Origin: Lachnospiraceae bacterium
GTDB taxonomy: Bacteria > Bacillota > Clostridia > Lachnospirales > Lachnospiraceae
NCBI GenBank assembly: GCA_017470985.1
Contig: JAFUXA010000011.1
Coordinates: forward strand, 62,001-126,000
Direction: 5' to 3'
Length of the DNA stretch: 64,000 nucleotides
The translations under genes were made by a program, and so were the position numbers. Shown here one piece after another: positions 1-7,896 of this stretch; position 1 is the stretch's first letter; each line of letters starts with the position of its first letter. Under the pieces are notes generated by a model. The model saw only the letters and a list, made by a program, of their open reading frames with translations, did no database searches and had not been told where the DNA came from.

Positions 1-90
1 TTGGAAGAATTAGTGCAGGGCAATCTGGGAATGTATGTGAGACGCCAGATAATGAATAGAGAATCAGGTGTTGTAAATGGAGTGGCATAG
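1..90 (+). CDS. C-terminal fragment of the gene upstream of tadA (possibly TadZ/CpaE-like)
   Basis: An open frame enters from the left edge and stops at a TAG at 88-90, giving 29 residues that end in MNRESGVVNGVA. It overlaps the start of the TadA gene by 14 bases, as expected for a translationally coupled operon member. The fragment is too short for family assignment. In Clostridial Tad loci the gene directly before tadA is usually a MinD/ParA-like TadZ (CpaE) localisation ATPase, so that is the best guess from context only. Confidence 0.45.
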   Translation: MEELVQGNLGMYVRRQIMNRESGVVNGVA

Positions 91-1303
91 GCAGCAGGAA
101 GCTTTGGAAGAAGATGTGAGAACTTATGTATTGCAGAGAGTTGACTTATCCAGAGATGTGTCTGATGAGGAGTTATTGGAGATGATACAGAATCGAATCT
201 GTGCTCTATCGGAGGAGATACATCTCACCATTGATAGAAGGCTAGAAATACAGAGACGAGTCTTTCATAGTTTAAGAAAGCTGGATATTTTAGAGGATTT
301 GTTGAGTGATGAGACTATAACAGAGATTATGATAAACGGTCCGGATCATATTTTTATTGAAAAAGATGGAATGATATATGAGAGCGGTTATCATTTCACA
401 TCCAGAGAAAAGTTGGAGGATGTAATTCAAAGAATTGCTGGTGCCAACAACAAAATGGCCAATGAGACACATCCTATAATAGATACCAGACTTTCTGATG
501 GAAGCAGAGTCAATATTGTGTTGCCTCCCATTGCTGTGGATTATCCTGTGATTTCCATTAGAAAATTTCCGGATGATTACATAACTATGGCTAAGCTTAT
601 GGAGTATGAATCAGTATCCCAGGAAGTCTGTGATTTTATATGTAAGCTGGTAAAGGCGGGTTATAACATCTTCGTGTCGGGAGGAACCGGCTCGGGAAAG
701 ACAACATTTCTCAATGCTATGGCAGAATATATACCTTCTGGTGAGAGAGTGGTAACCATAGAGGATTCTGCTGAATTGAACATGATATCTATACAGAACC
801 TTGTGCGATTGGAAGCTCGAGATGCGACTATGGAGGGTAAATACGAAATCTCTATAAGAGAACTGCTGAGAGCCTCCTTGAGAATGAGGCCTGATAGAAT
901 AATTGTGGGTGAATGCAGAGGTGCAGAGGCATTGGAGATGTTGCAGGCATTTAACACAGGACATGACGGCAGCTTCAGCACCGGTCATGCTAATTCCGCA
1001 AGGGATATGATATCCAGACTTGAGACCATGGTACTTATGTCTGGAGAGATACCTATAGTATCAGTTAGAAGTCAGATTGCATCTGCAGTGGATGTGATTA
1101 TTCATTTGGGCAGGCTGAGGGATGGCAGCAGGAAACTGTTGGAAATAACAGAAGTTAACGGCCTTAGAAATAATGAAGTTCAATTATCTATTTTATATAA
1201 GTTTAGAGAGACATCATATGATGGGAGGATAAGAGGTGTTTGGGAGCGGATAGGAAATTTGGAAAACACAGAGAAGCTACAGCGGGCAGGATTAGAACTA
1301 TAG
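77..1303 (+). CDS. tadA: Tad/Flp pilus assembly ATPase TadA (CpaF family)
   Basis: Cytoplasmic secretion ATPase of the type II/IV secretion superfamily, which powers assembly of Flp pili. At 408 aa it is full length for the family. Visible motifs: a Walker A loop GGTGSGKT at residues 202-209, a Walker B region RPDRIIVGECRG at 271-282, and the His-box-like STGHAN at 301-306. The N-terminal part (about 60-180) matches the usual N-terminal domain, including the INGPD and RLSDGSRVN stretches. The start at 77 overlaps the upstream stop. The next gene (TadB-like) begins within the last 64 bases of this one, which supports a tight operon. Identity is secure at family level. Confidence 0.95.
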   Translation: MEWHRQQEALEEDVRTYVLQRVDLSRDVSDEELLEMIQNRICALSEEIHLTIDRRLEIQRRVFHSLRKLDILEDLLSDETITEIMINGPDHIFIEKDGMIYESGYHFTSREKLEDVIQRIAGANNKMANETHPIIDTRLSDGSRVNIVLPPIAVDYPVISIRKFPDDYITMAKLMEYESVSQEVCDFICKLVKAGYNIFVSGGTGSGKTTFLNAMAEYIPSGERVVTIEDSAELNMISIQNLVRLEARDATMEGKYEISIRELLRASLRMRPDRIIVGECRGAEALEMLQAFNTGHDGSFSTGHANSARDMISRLETMVLMSGEIPIVSVRSQIASAVDVIIHLGRLRDGSRKLLEITEVNGLRNNEVQLSILYKFRETSYDGRIRGVWERIGNLENTEKLQRAGLEL

Positions 1304-2010
1304 ATGTAAGATGGCATATTTTGTTCAGAGATATATTTTTTACCGTAGTTATAGCCTGGTTGTTTTATGACTCAGTATGGGGGATTATACTATTTCCTCT
1401 TGTATGTGTGCTTTACAAGGGGATATATAATCAAGACCGATCTAGAGAACAAAAGCTTAAGGATCAGAGGGATTTTCGTGAGTTGTTGGAGTTGCTTTTA
1501 GGAACAATGCAGGCAGGATATTCCTTTGAAAATGCTTTTATAAATGTTCAAAAAGAATTGGCCTTGGTTTTGGGGAGAGACAATAAGTTTGTAGAAGCTG
1601 TGGATGAAATGAATAGAAGAGTAAGTATAAATATGCCCATGGAGACAGCATTTGAAAAACTGGCACAGTATGTTGATTTACAGGAGTGTTATGAGCTTGC
1701 TGAGATAATTAAAATAGCCAAGCGACTTGGGGGAGACTATAACAGAAATATTCGTTGGGCTGCACAAAAGATTGATGACAAGATAAGCCTGGCAGCGGAC
1801 ATAGAAGTTATGCTTGCTGAGAAGAAGCTGGAACTGCGGATTATGACATTTATGCCGATTCTAATAATGGCTTATATAAAGGTGGCATCCGGGGAGATTA
1901 TAAGTGCAATGTATCATAATATTATAGGAGTATGTGTCATGACTATTTGTCTTGGTTTGTATATTGGAATGGTTAAATGGGCCAGGAGAATTGCAGCAAT
2001 TGAGATATGA
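1240..2010 (+). CDS. tadB: Tad pilus inner-membrane platform protein TadB (T2SSF domain)
   Basis: Integral membrane platform protein of the Tad machine, partner of TadA. It has a hydrophobic N-terminal pair of helices (about residues 28-62), a cytoplasmic T2SSF-type helical domain (about 80-195, with the ELLLGTMQAGYSFENAF signature of the GspF fold), and two C-terminal membrane helices. The start chosen is a TTG at 1240 with a GGAGG at 1224-1228; it lies inside tadA. The next plausible start (TTG 1321) would remove much of the first membrane region. It overlaps the TadC-like gene by 4 bases. Length 256 aa is slightly short for TadB but complete at both ends. Confidence 0.88.
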   Translation: MGADRKFGKHREATAGRIRTIDVRWHILFRDIFFTVVIAWLFYDSVWGIILFPLVCVLYKGIYNQDRSREQKLKDQRDFRELLELLLGTMQAGYSFENAFINVQKELALVLGRDNKFVEAVDEMNRRVSINMPMETAFEKLAQYVDLQECYELAEIIKIAKRLGGDYNRNIRWAAQKIDDKISLAADIEVMLAEKKLELRIMTFMPILIMAYIKVASGEIISAMYHNIIGVCVMTICLGLYIGMVKWARRIAAIEI

Positions 2011-3284
2011 ATTTGGGGAGGGTTAACTTGTTAGTATGTATTATATGTCTTGTTGGAGCCGTGATCTTATGCAGGAAGCTTGTTAAGGATGGGATTATAA
2101 AAGAAAAGAAGACAATATATATCTTGATGGCTATTGAGTTAATAGGAATGACAATGAGCATAGGCAGTGGATTGAAGAATATGCATATAGTAGATCAGTC
2201 CATCCTGCGGCCGGAGGCAGGAGAGGGAGAAGAGATACTAGAATATGATATTGAAACTTCAGATTACAGTGGGCCGGTGGAGATAGTTGTGGAGGACAAG
2301 ACCTTGTCAGATAAGGAGATTGAACAATTATTTCATGAGGCTATAGAGGAAATAGACGGTAGTATTCTAGGAGAAAATGTCAGCTTAGATGAGATCATAA
2401 AACCTATAAATCCCAGAAGGTCTTATTGCAATAAACGAGTGAAGGCGACCTGGGAATTTGGCGATGGCGATGTGATTATGCCTGATGGTCAGATTGATTA
2501 TACCCGGGTGGAGAAGTCTCAGATTATACCTGTTAGTGTCTTGTTGAAATGTGAAAAACAGGAATATCTGTATTCTTTTGATTTGCAGGTTATGCCACCA
2601 AAAGTGTCCAGCAGAGGTGCTATAGAAGCTTATGTGAATAAATACATAGGGGAGAATGAGTCCGCAGAAGTTTATTTACCAGGAGAAGTTGGTTCAGAGA
2701 AGATAAATTGGAAGCTTCCTAAAAACTATGATGGATTATTATTGATGGTTTTGGGAGTGATTTTCATTATTATGATGCCATATATAGATGGATATATGCG
2801 TCAGAAGGAAGTGGCGGCTCGGCAGCAGCAGATGGAATTAGAATATCCCAATATTGTAGGTCAATTAGCTATATATATAGGTGTTGGCCTGGGGATTAGA
2901 GATGCCATAAAAAGGATTGGGATGAGTTATGAAAATGAAAATATAGAGAATTGTTATGGCAAAAAAATAATGATTGAGCTGAGTCGCGAGCTTCAAGATG
3001 GAGTTTCAGAATATGTGGCTATGGAACATATGGCCAATAAGAGCAATAACAAGAATTATAAGAAGTTGGCACTATTACTACAGCAAACCGGCAGACAGGG
3101 AAATGAAAAACTGGTTGAGGCTTTAGAGAGAGAAGATGTATTGGCATTTGAAATGAGACAGAACAATGCTAAGAAGGCAGGAGAGGAGGCCTCCACCAAA
3201 TTACTGTTTCCCATGGTTGGATTGTTTGTTGTAATTATGATTATGGTTATTGTTCCGGCACTATTGAAGATGCAGAGTTTGTGA
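2007..3284 (+). CDS. tadC: TadC-like platform protein with an inserted extracytoplasmic domain
   Basis: Second platform protein of the Tad machine. The C-terminal half (about residues 245-425) is a T2SSF-type domain: membrane helix, cytoplasmic stretch MELEYPNIVGQLAIYIGVGL, then a terminal helix ending near the C terminus. The N-terminal part has two hydrophobic segments (about 8-24 and 38-56) followed by roughly 180 residues that are polar and acidic and should lie outside the membrane. Most TadC proteins are about 300 aa, so this one (425 aa) carries an insertion. Part of it (KATWEFGDGDVIMPDGQIDY, then VSVLLKC and YSFDLQV) resembles a single bacterial Ig-like strand pattern. Function of the insertion is unknown. 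Start ATG at 2007 overlaps tadB. Confidence 0.82.
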   Translation: MNLGRVNLLVCIICLVGAVILCRKLVKDGIIKEKKTIYILMAIELIGMTMSIGSGLKNMHIVDQSILRPEAGEGEEILEYDIETSDYSGPVEIVVEDKTLSDKEIEQLFHEAIEEIDGSILGENVSLDEIIKPINPRRSYCNKRVKATWEFGDGDVIMPDGQIDYTRVEKSQIIPVSVLLKCEKQEYLYSFDLQVMPPKVSSRGAIEAYVNKYIGENESAEVYLPGEVGSEKINWKLPKNYDGLLLMVLGVIFIIMMPYIDGYMRQKEVAARQQQMELEYPNIVGQLAIYIGVGLGIRDAIKRIGMSYENENIENCYGKKIMIELSRELQDGVSEYVAMEHMANKSNNKNYKKLALLLQQTGRQGNEKLVEALEREDVLAFEMRQNNAKKAGEEASTKLLFPMVGLFVVIMIMVIVPALLKMQSL

Positions 3285-3309
3285 ATTTTAGGAGAATGGA
3301 GGAGAGAGT

Positions 3310-3480
3310 ATGGAAAATAATATACGAGATTTTATGAAGGAGGAGACTGGCGCGTCAACTCTTGAAGTTGCATTGCTTCTACTTGCCGCAGTAGCTGCGG
3401 TTTTAATATTCAGAACGCAGATTTTAAATCTGATTAATAGCATATTTAAATCAATCCGCGATCAGGTTGATGAGTTTTGA
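3310..3480 (+). CDS. Flp1-like prepilin (small major pilin candidate)
   Basis: A 56-residue protein: basic/acidic N terminus, then a G-ASTLEVALLLL junction and a single long hydrophobic helix. This is the class III (Flp-type) prepilin signature: cleavage is expected after Gly14, Glu lies at +5 of the mature part, and the hydrophobic segment follows directly. A good ribosome binding site (GGAGGAGAG) precedes the ATG at 3310. It lies between the platform genes and the pseudopilin-like genes, the usual place for the pilin gene in Clostridial Tad loci. The prepilin peptidase encoded at 5882 should process it. Easy to miss because of its length. Confidence 0.88.
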   Translation: MENNIRDFMKEETGASTLEVALLLLAAVAAVLIFRTQILNLINSIFKSIRDQVDEF

Positions 3481-4958
3481 ACAGACAGGATGACAAGGGT
3501 AGCATAGCTATTTTCATGGCGTTGATATTGCTTGTGCTGACGAATTTGTTCTTTTCTATGGTGGAGGCAGTTCGAATATATGAATATCATATGGAGACAA
3601 GAATGCTGGCATCAAAGTTATGTGGGGATGCATTTTCCGAATACCAGCCATATATGTGGAAGGAATATGGAATATTAGGTTTGGATATGGGATATGGCCA
3701 TAATACTGCAACTACAGCAACAGTAGAGAATAAAATGTTGGAGTATGCTGAAGGCAGGCGGGATTTAGAGGTGATAGATGTCACAATAGATAATTATGGA
3801 TTGTTGACGGATGATGGAGGAAAACCGTTTGTTAAGCAGTGTGCAATGGCTGCACTGACCATGCTGCCCCAGGAGGCTATTGATAAGTTACAGACACAGG
3901 CCCAGACTGTATCAGAAATTCAAAAGGAAGATATGAATTTGGAGGACGTGATTGATCGAGGAATTGATGCTATAGAGGAAGCACAGTCTGCTCAGGATAC
4001 AGCTGATGAAAAAGAGCATAGTATAGATGAAGTACAGACTCAGGATGATTCAGAACCACAGATGAGCATATCCAAGGAGAATAATCCTATAGAAATATAT
4101 AGGACCATAAAAGAACAAGGATGGATTGGCCTTGTTTTGGGGGAGAAAGAATTGTCGGACAAGGTAATAGCTGATGAGTCTGTAGTATCTAAACGGGAAT
4201 TGAAACAAGGTAATGCAGTAAATCCAGTACAGGTAAATGTGGCGGATTATTGTCTGTACGGATGGTACTTAGGACAACAATTTGGCAATTATTCTTCTGT
4301 GAAGGAAGGTCGATGCCTAGATTATGAAATGGAATATATTGTGGCAGGAGGAAGCAGTGATAAGGATAATATAGAAGCAGTAGTTTTACGGCTGTTGGCT
4401 ATAAGAGAGCTATGTAATATTTCCACTATAATGGTCAATGAGACTATGGTTCAGCAGGCCTATGCAGTAGCGGTGTCTATAGCTGGAGTGACAGGAATGC
4501 CGGCTATAATTGAACCTGTGAAGATTGCAGTTATAGCTATATGGGCATTATTGGAAAGTATATTAGATGTCAGATCCTTGGTAAATGGCAAGAAGATTCC
4601 TATATTGAAGACCTATGGGGAATGGACTAGCAGAGTGGAAAATCTAGGAAGCTGCCTGTCTAGGGATGCAATGGCCAAAGAGAGTGAGACGGGTATTGGT
4701 TATGATACATATCTGTATATATTTCTTGCTTTAATCGAAGATGATAATCGTGCATACAGGCCTATGGATTTAATTGAACAGTCATTGAGAAGTCATGAAG
4801 GATATGAGGGAACCATGATGGACAATATAGTCTATGAGATGAATATTAATCTGGAAATTCAAGGGGAACCGATTTTATATTCATTTATGCCTTTGCAACA
4901 GGTTGGAATAGAATTATATCAATGTAATGCCAGTGGAGAGATTAGTTATATTTTATAA
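3477..4958 (+). CDS. TadG-like envelope protein (DUF5702-type) of the Tad locus
   Basis: 493 aa. The N terminus (GSIAIFMALILLVLTNLFFSM, about residues 8-28) is one membrane helix with a Gly before it, as in TadE/TadG-like pseudopilins. It is followed by the conserved-looking MVEAVRIYEYHMETRM and FSEYQPYMWKEYGILGLD, the hallmark of the DUF5702 proteins that accompany Clostridial Tad operons. The remainder should be extracytoplasmic, with an acidic, Gln/Asp/Glu-rich linker (about 140-205). A second hydrophobic stretch sits near residues 320-365. The TTG start at 3477 overlaps the stop of the prepilin gene (TTGA), suggesting translational coupling; the first in-frame ATG would cut into the membrane helix. 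Exact role in the pilus is not established. Confidence 0.75.
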   Translation: MNRQDDKGSIAIFMALILLVLTNLFFSMVEAVRIYEYHMETRMLASKLCGDAFSEYQPYMWKEYGILGLDMGYGHNTATTATVENKMLEYAEGRRDLEVIDVTIDNYGLLTDDGGKPFVKQCAMAALTMLPQEAIDKLQTQAQTVSEIQKEDMNLEDVIDRGIDAIEEAQSAQDTADEKEHSIDEVQTQDDSEPQMSISKENNPIEIYRTIKEQGWIGLVLGEKELSDKVIADESVVSKRELKQGNAVNPVQVNVADYCLYGWYLGQQFGNYSSVKEGRCLDYEMEYIVAGGSSDKDNIEAVVLRLLAIRELCNISTIMVNETMVQQAYAVAVSIAGVTGMPAIIEPVKIAVIAIWALLESILDVRSLVNGKKIPILKTYGEWTSRVENLGSCLSRDAMAKESETGIGYDTYLYIFLALIEDDNRAYRPMDLIEQSLRSHEGYEGTMMDNIVYEMNINLEIQGEPILYSFMPLQQVGIELYQCNASGEISYIL

Positions 4959-5078
4959 CTTATAGGGCGGAAGCATACAGGTGTCTTTAAGTTCTGGGAG
5001 TACTTGCACTATATCCCGTTGGTATCATAAATGGCAACAAAATCTCTTTGAAAATATTATCTGACTGCTAAATAATAA

Positions 5079-5876
5079 ATGAATTCTAACAATAATAATG
5101 TATATAAAAAGAAACGAATGAAGACGCTTGTATGGTTCTGCCCTAGAGGTTCATATACGGTGGAGGCCGCAATCATAATGCCACTGGTTATGTCCTTTAT
5201 GGTGGTTTGTATATTTGTGATTCAATTCTGTGTATTAAAGGCTGGTGTTCAGAGGGCATTGGATAGAACAAGTACAGAATTGGCTTGTGTCAGTGATGAT
5301 TCCGAGGAAGAAATCAATGTGTTGTTGGCTGGACTTTTATGTGATGGATATATTATGGCAGAGGATATTCCTAAAAAATATATAGTGGGGGATTTGGCTG
5401 GAATTAATTATCTTGGAAGCGAGCTTGACGGTAATTATATTCACTTGAAAGCCAGTTATTATGTGAGATTTCCGCTACAGATCTTTGGACTGAAATTGCT
5501 GCCTGTTATTCAGACTTCAGACGCAAGGAAGTGGGTTGGTTATGATCCCAGTGAAGGTATAGATTCCACTCAATATGTATATGTGACAGAGTATGGTGAA
5601 GTATATCATTTAAATCGAAGTTGTACATATTTGAATCCTTCCGTGAAAGCCGTGGAGTTGGGGGACATATCATCTATGAGAAATAGTGATGGAAGTAGAT
5701 ATATGCCTTGCAGTCATTGCCATAGCAGAAGTAGAGCGGGAAATAGGGTATATATTACTGATTATGGAGAAGTATATCATGCTAGTCTGGGTTGTAGTGG
5801 ATTAAAAAGAACTATTTATAGGAAGACCTTGGATCAGGTCCAGGGGATGGCATGTTGTAGTAAGTGTGGTGGATAG
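5079..5876 (+). CDS. TadE-like pseudopilin with two C-terminal His/Cys repeat units
   Basis: 265 aa. Residues 23-50 (RGSYTVEAAIIMPLVMSFMV) match the TadE N-terminal helix, with a Gly-Ser junction and Glu at about +5. The middle part is a typical small extracytoplasmic pseudopilin domain ending near FGLKLLPVIQTSDARKW. Unusually, the C terminus carries two copies of one unit: VYVTEYGEVYHLNRSC ending in CSHC, and VYITDYGEVYHASLGC ending in CSKC. Each has a YH-x4-C and a later CxxC, suggesting metal binding. No good ribosome binding site precedes the ATG at 5079; an alternative ATG lies at 5118. The 120 bases upstream (4959-5078) contain no other gene I can support. Confidence 0.8.
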   Translation: MNSNNNNVYKKKRMKTLVWFCPRGSYTVEAAIIMPLVMSFMVVCIFVIQFCVLKAGVQRALDRTSTELACVSDDSEEEINVLLAGLLCDGYIMAEDIPKKYIVGDLAGINYLGSELDGNYIHLKASYYVRFPLQIFGLKLLPVIQTSDARKWVGYDPSEGIDSTQYVYVTEYGEVYHLNRSCTYLNPSVKAVELGDISSMRNSDGSRYMPCSHCHSRSRAGNRVYITDYGEVYHASLGCSGLKRTIYRKTLDQVQGMACCSKCGG

Positions 5877-5881
5877 TTGAA

Positions 5882-6319
5882 ATGAATAATGTAAAAGTAG
5901 TTGTACTGGGTATATTGCTTTGTATATGTGCAGCGGAGGATATGTATTGTAAGAAATTGCATCTGGCATTGCTGGCGGCATATGGTGTTGCAGGTTTTAT
6001 TATATATATGATGGATGGAACCATGAGGCCATTAGATCTTGTGGGAGGAATGGGAATAGGTCTCGTTTTGGTAGTACTGTCCTATCTGTCCAAGGGAGCA
6101 GTAGGTTTGGGAGACGGTATTTTATTTGTTGTCACAGGTATATATCTGGGAGCAGTGGGCAATATGTTATTGCTTTGGATTGCATTAATGATAGTGGGGC
6201 TTTGGGCATTGATTAGTATAAGCATCTTAAAAAGAAATAAGAAATATGAGATTCCCTTTGCCCCCATGGTTTTAGTTGCTTATTTTATAATGTGCATAAA
6301 TGGTTTTGGGGGAATGTGA
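5882..6319 (+). CDS. tadV: Prepilin peptidase of the A24 family (TadV/CpaA)
   Basis: Membrane aspartyl protease that removes the leader peptides of Flp-type prepilins; likely substrates are the pilin at 3310 and the TadE-like proteins. 145 aa from the ATG at 5882, preceded by GGTGG; a GTG at 5864 would add six residues but lacks a ribosome binding site. The two catalytic aspartates are visible: Asp20 in CAAEDMYCKKLH at the end of the first helix, and Asp78 in the GLGDG motif. Several membrane helices fill the rest, as in the short, methylase-lacking TadV form. Confidence 0.9.
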   Translation: MNNVKVVVLGILLCICAAEDMYCKKLHLALLAAYGVAGFIIYMMDGTMRPLDLVGGMGIGLVLVVLSYLSKGAVGLGDGILFVVTGIYLGAVGNMLLLWIALMIVGLWALISISILKRNKKYEIPFAPMVLVAYFIMCINGFGGM

Positions 6320-6320
6320 A

Positions 6321-6560
6321 ATGGATGAGATTATAAAATTTTTGTGGAAGTTTCTAAGGTTGAAAATGACAGGAAGTGTGACGGTGGAAGGTTCATGGAT
6401 TATGTCAATTTGTCTGTTGTTAATTGGTATGGGAATACTGTTGGGGTATAGGATATATGACCAGTCAGTAGACTATGTTTTGAATGATATTCCGCAGGTG
6501 GAAGTGGTGAGAAACTTTCGCATTGCAACCACGGTAAGGGATTTGATTGATCAGCAGTAA
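6321..6560 (+). CDS. Small TadE/TadF-like pseudopilin
   Basis: 79 aa from the ATG at 6321, which is preceded by GGGGGAA and starts 2 bases after the peptidase stop. The stretch MTGSVTVEGSWIMSICLLLI has the prepilin-like pattern of Gly, a Glu at +5 and a hydrophobic helix. The 35-residue tail has no cysteine repeats. Its size and position fit a minor pseudopilin of the Tad system. Family assignment rests on this N-terminal pattern and the operon context only. Confidence 0.68.
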   Translation: MDEIIKFLWKFLRLKMTGSVTVEGSWIMSICLLLIGMGILLGYRIYDQSVDYVLNDIPQVEVVRNFRIATTVRDLIDQQ

Positions 6561-6578
6561 TATGGGGGGAGTGTGCGT

Positions 6579-7832
6579 ATGGAAGTGTCATACAAGAGAA
6601 CTTATAAGGAAAGTTATATGATAATTACAGGAACCTTGGGTAGTTATCAATATGAAGAGATGATGTTGAAGGAGAATGAACTCAAGACCTTGCTTACTTT
6701 TTATACAATGGAGGTAAATGGTAAGACCCAGTTTTGGTATGACATATCTTCTAAGCAATCTATCAAGGATTATTTAGAACAGAATCCCTTATCTTTTGAG
6801 TTATTGATTAGGATATTTGCAGCAATTATGGTTGCTTTTGAGGAAGTGACGAAATATTTGCTGCGAACAGAGCATATACTCTTGAGTGCTGAGACTATAT
6901 ATGTCAGCAGACAGGAAGGGCAGGAAGTGTATCTGTGCTATTATCCCGGGAACCAGGATGAAAAGAGCGGACTGTCAGATTTGCTGAATCATATAATAGG
7001 AGTGTTGGATTATGGGGATGATGATTTAACCAAACTATGTTATAGCCTGTATGAAATGACTTTGGATGAACATACTACGATTGGAGATTTATATGAATAT
7101 ATACAGGCAAATCTGCCTGGGAATTTTATTCAAGAATCAGATTCAGCTGAGGAATACTCTCTGGATGGTCATTGCAATTTACACAAGGATAATGACGAGA
7201 TGAATATTCCGAGAGCCTATGAGAAATCTGTTGAGACTATGGACAAAGCTGATGACTTTACTGGTGATTATAAGACGGAATGGATGGAAAACTCTTGTGG
7301 AGGGGAAGAAAACGCGAAGGAAATAGCTCAGAGTGACTTTGATTATGATGGAAATATTATAGAGGAAATATTTAGAAGAATTAGAGAAAAGGGTATAGAA
7401 ATATATGATTTAATAATGAGTTGGCAGAAGGGTAAATCAGATGCATCAAAAGATAACAGAACTATTGAAAATGATTTGATAATAGAGCCGGAACCTATAG
7501 AATGTGAACCTACAGTATATTTGGGAAGAAATTGCGCCAAGGTATATGGAAGTCTTCGGTATATAGGGAATGAGAAGGAGTCGGATTATATTATTGACAG
7601 TAATATATTTCGCATAGGGACTCATGGAGCCAATGATGCCTGTCTGAATTCTCAGACTGTAAGCAGACATCATGCCAAGATTAATGAGATAGATAATCAT
7701 TTCTATATTCAGGATTTGAACTCAACTAACGGCACATTTCTCAATGATATTATGTTGAATTACAGTCAGAGTTATGAGTTGAATCCAGGGGATAGAATTA
7801 CCTTTGCTGATGTGCCTTATATCTTCTCATAA
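6579..7832 (+). CDS. FHA-domain protein with DUF6382-type N-terminal domain
   Basis: 417 aa, cytoplasmic (no signal peptide or convincing membrane helix). Residues 1-180 match the pattern of the DUF6382 domain found next to Clostridial Tad loci (NYMIITG-like start, then LLTFYTMEVNGKTQFWYDIS). A long acidic linker follows (about 185-305). The C-terminal 90 residues are a forkhead-associated domain with the diagnostic IGTHG, SRHHAKI and NSTNGTFLN motifs, which bind phosphothreonine peptides. Start ATG at 6579 has GGGGGGAG upstream; GTG at 6573 is an alternative. As the last gene of the operon it is a likely regulatory adaptor of pilus assembly, but no kinase is visible in the window. Confidence 0.85.
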   Translation: MEVSYKRTYKESYMIITGTLGSYQYEEMMLKENELKTLLTFYTMEVNGKTQFWYDISSKQSIKDYLEQNPLSFELLIRIFAAIMVAFEEVTKYLLRTEHILLSAETIYVSRQEGQEVYLCYYPGNQDEKSGLSDLLNHIIGVLDYGDDDLTKLCYSLYEMTLDEHTTIGDLYEYIQANLPGNFIQESDSAEEYSLDGHCNLHKDNDEMNIPRAYEKSVETMDKADDFTGDYKTEWMENSCGGEENAKEIAQSDFDYDGNIIEEIFRRIREKGIEIYDLIMSWQKGKSDASKDNRTIENDLIIEPEPIECEPTVYLGRNCAKVYGSLRYIGNEKESDYIIDSNIFRIGTHGANDACLNSQTVSRHHAKINEIDNHFYIQDLNSTNGTFLNDIMLNYSQSYELNPGDRITFADVPYIFS

Positions 7833-7834
7833 CC

Positions 7835-7863
7835 TTGATTTTGATACCTAAAAAATTTATACT
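7835..7863 (+). promoter_or_regulatory. Sigma-A-type promoter for the gene at 7897
   Basis: TTGATT (7835-7840), a 17-base spacer and TATACT (7858-7863). It starts 3 bases after the stop of the FHA gene, so the following gene probably has its own transcript. Confidence 0.6.
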
Positions 7864-7896
7864 TGAGGGAGCAATAACTATATATGAGGGAATGAT

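Noticed and set aside
611..988. Two overlapping antisense open frames in tadA
   Set aside because: They lie inside a clearly functional ATPase gene, have no ribosome binding site and no recognisable domain.
4959..5078. An additional small Tad gene before the TadE-like gene
   Set aside because: The gap has no start codon with a ribosome binding site and no open frame longer than a few residues.
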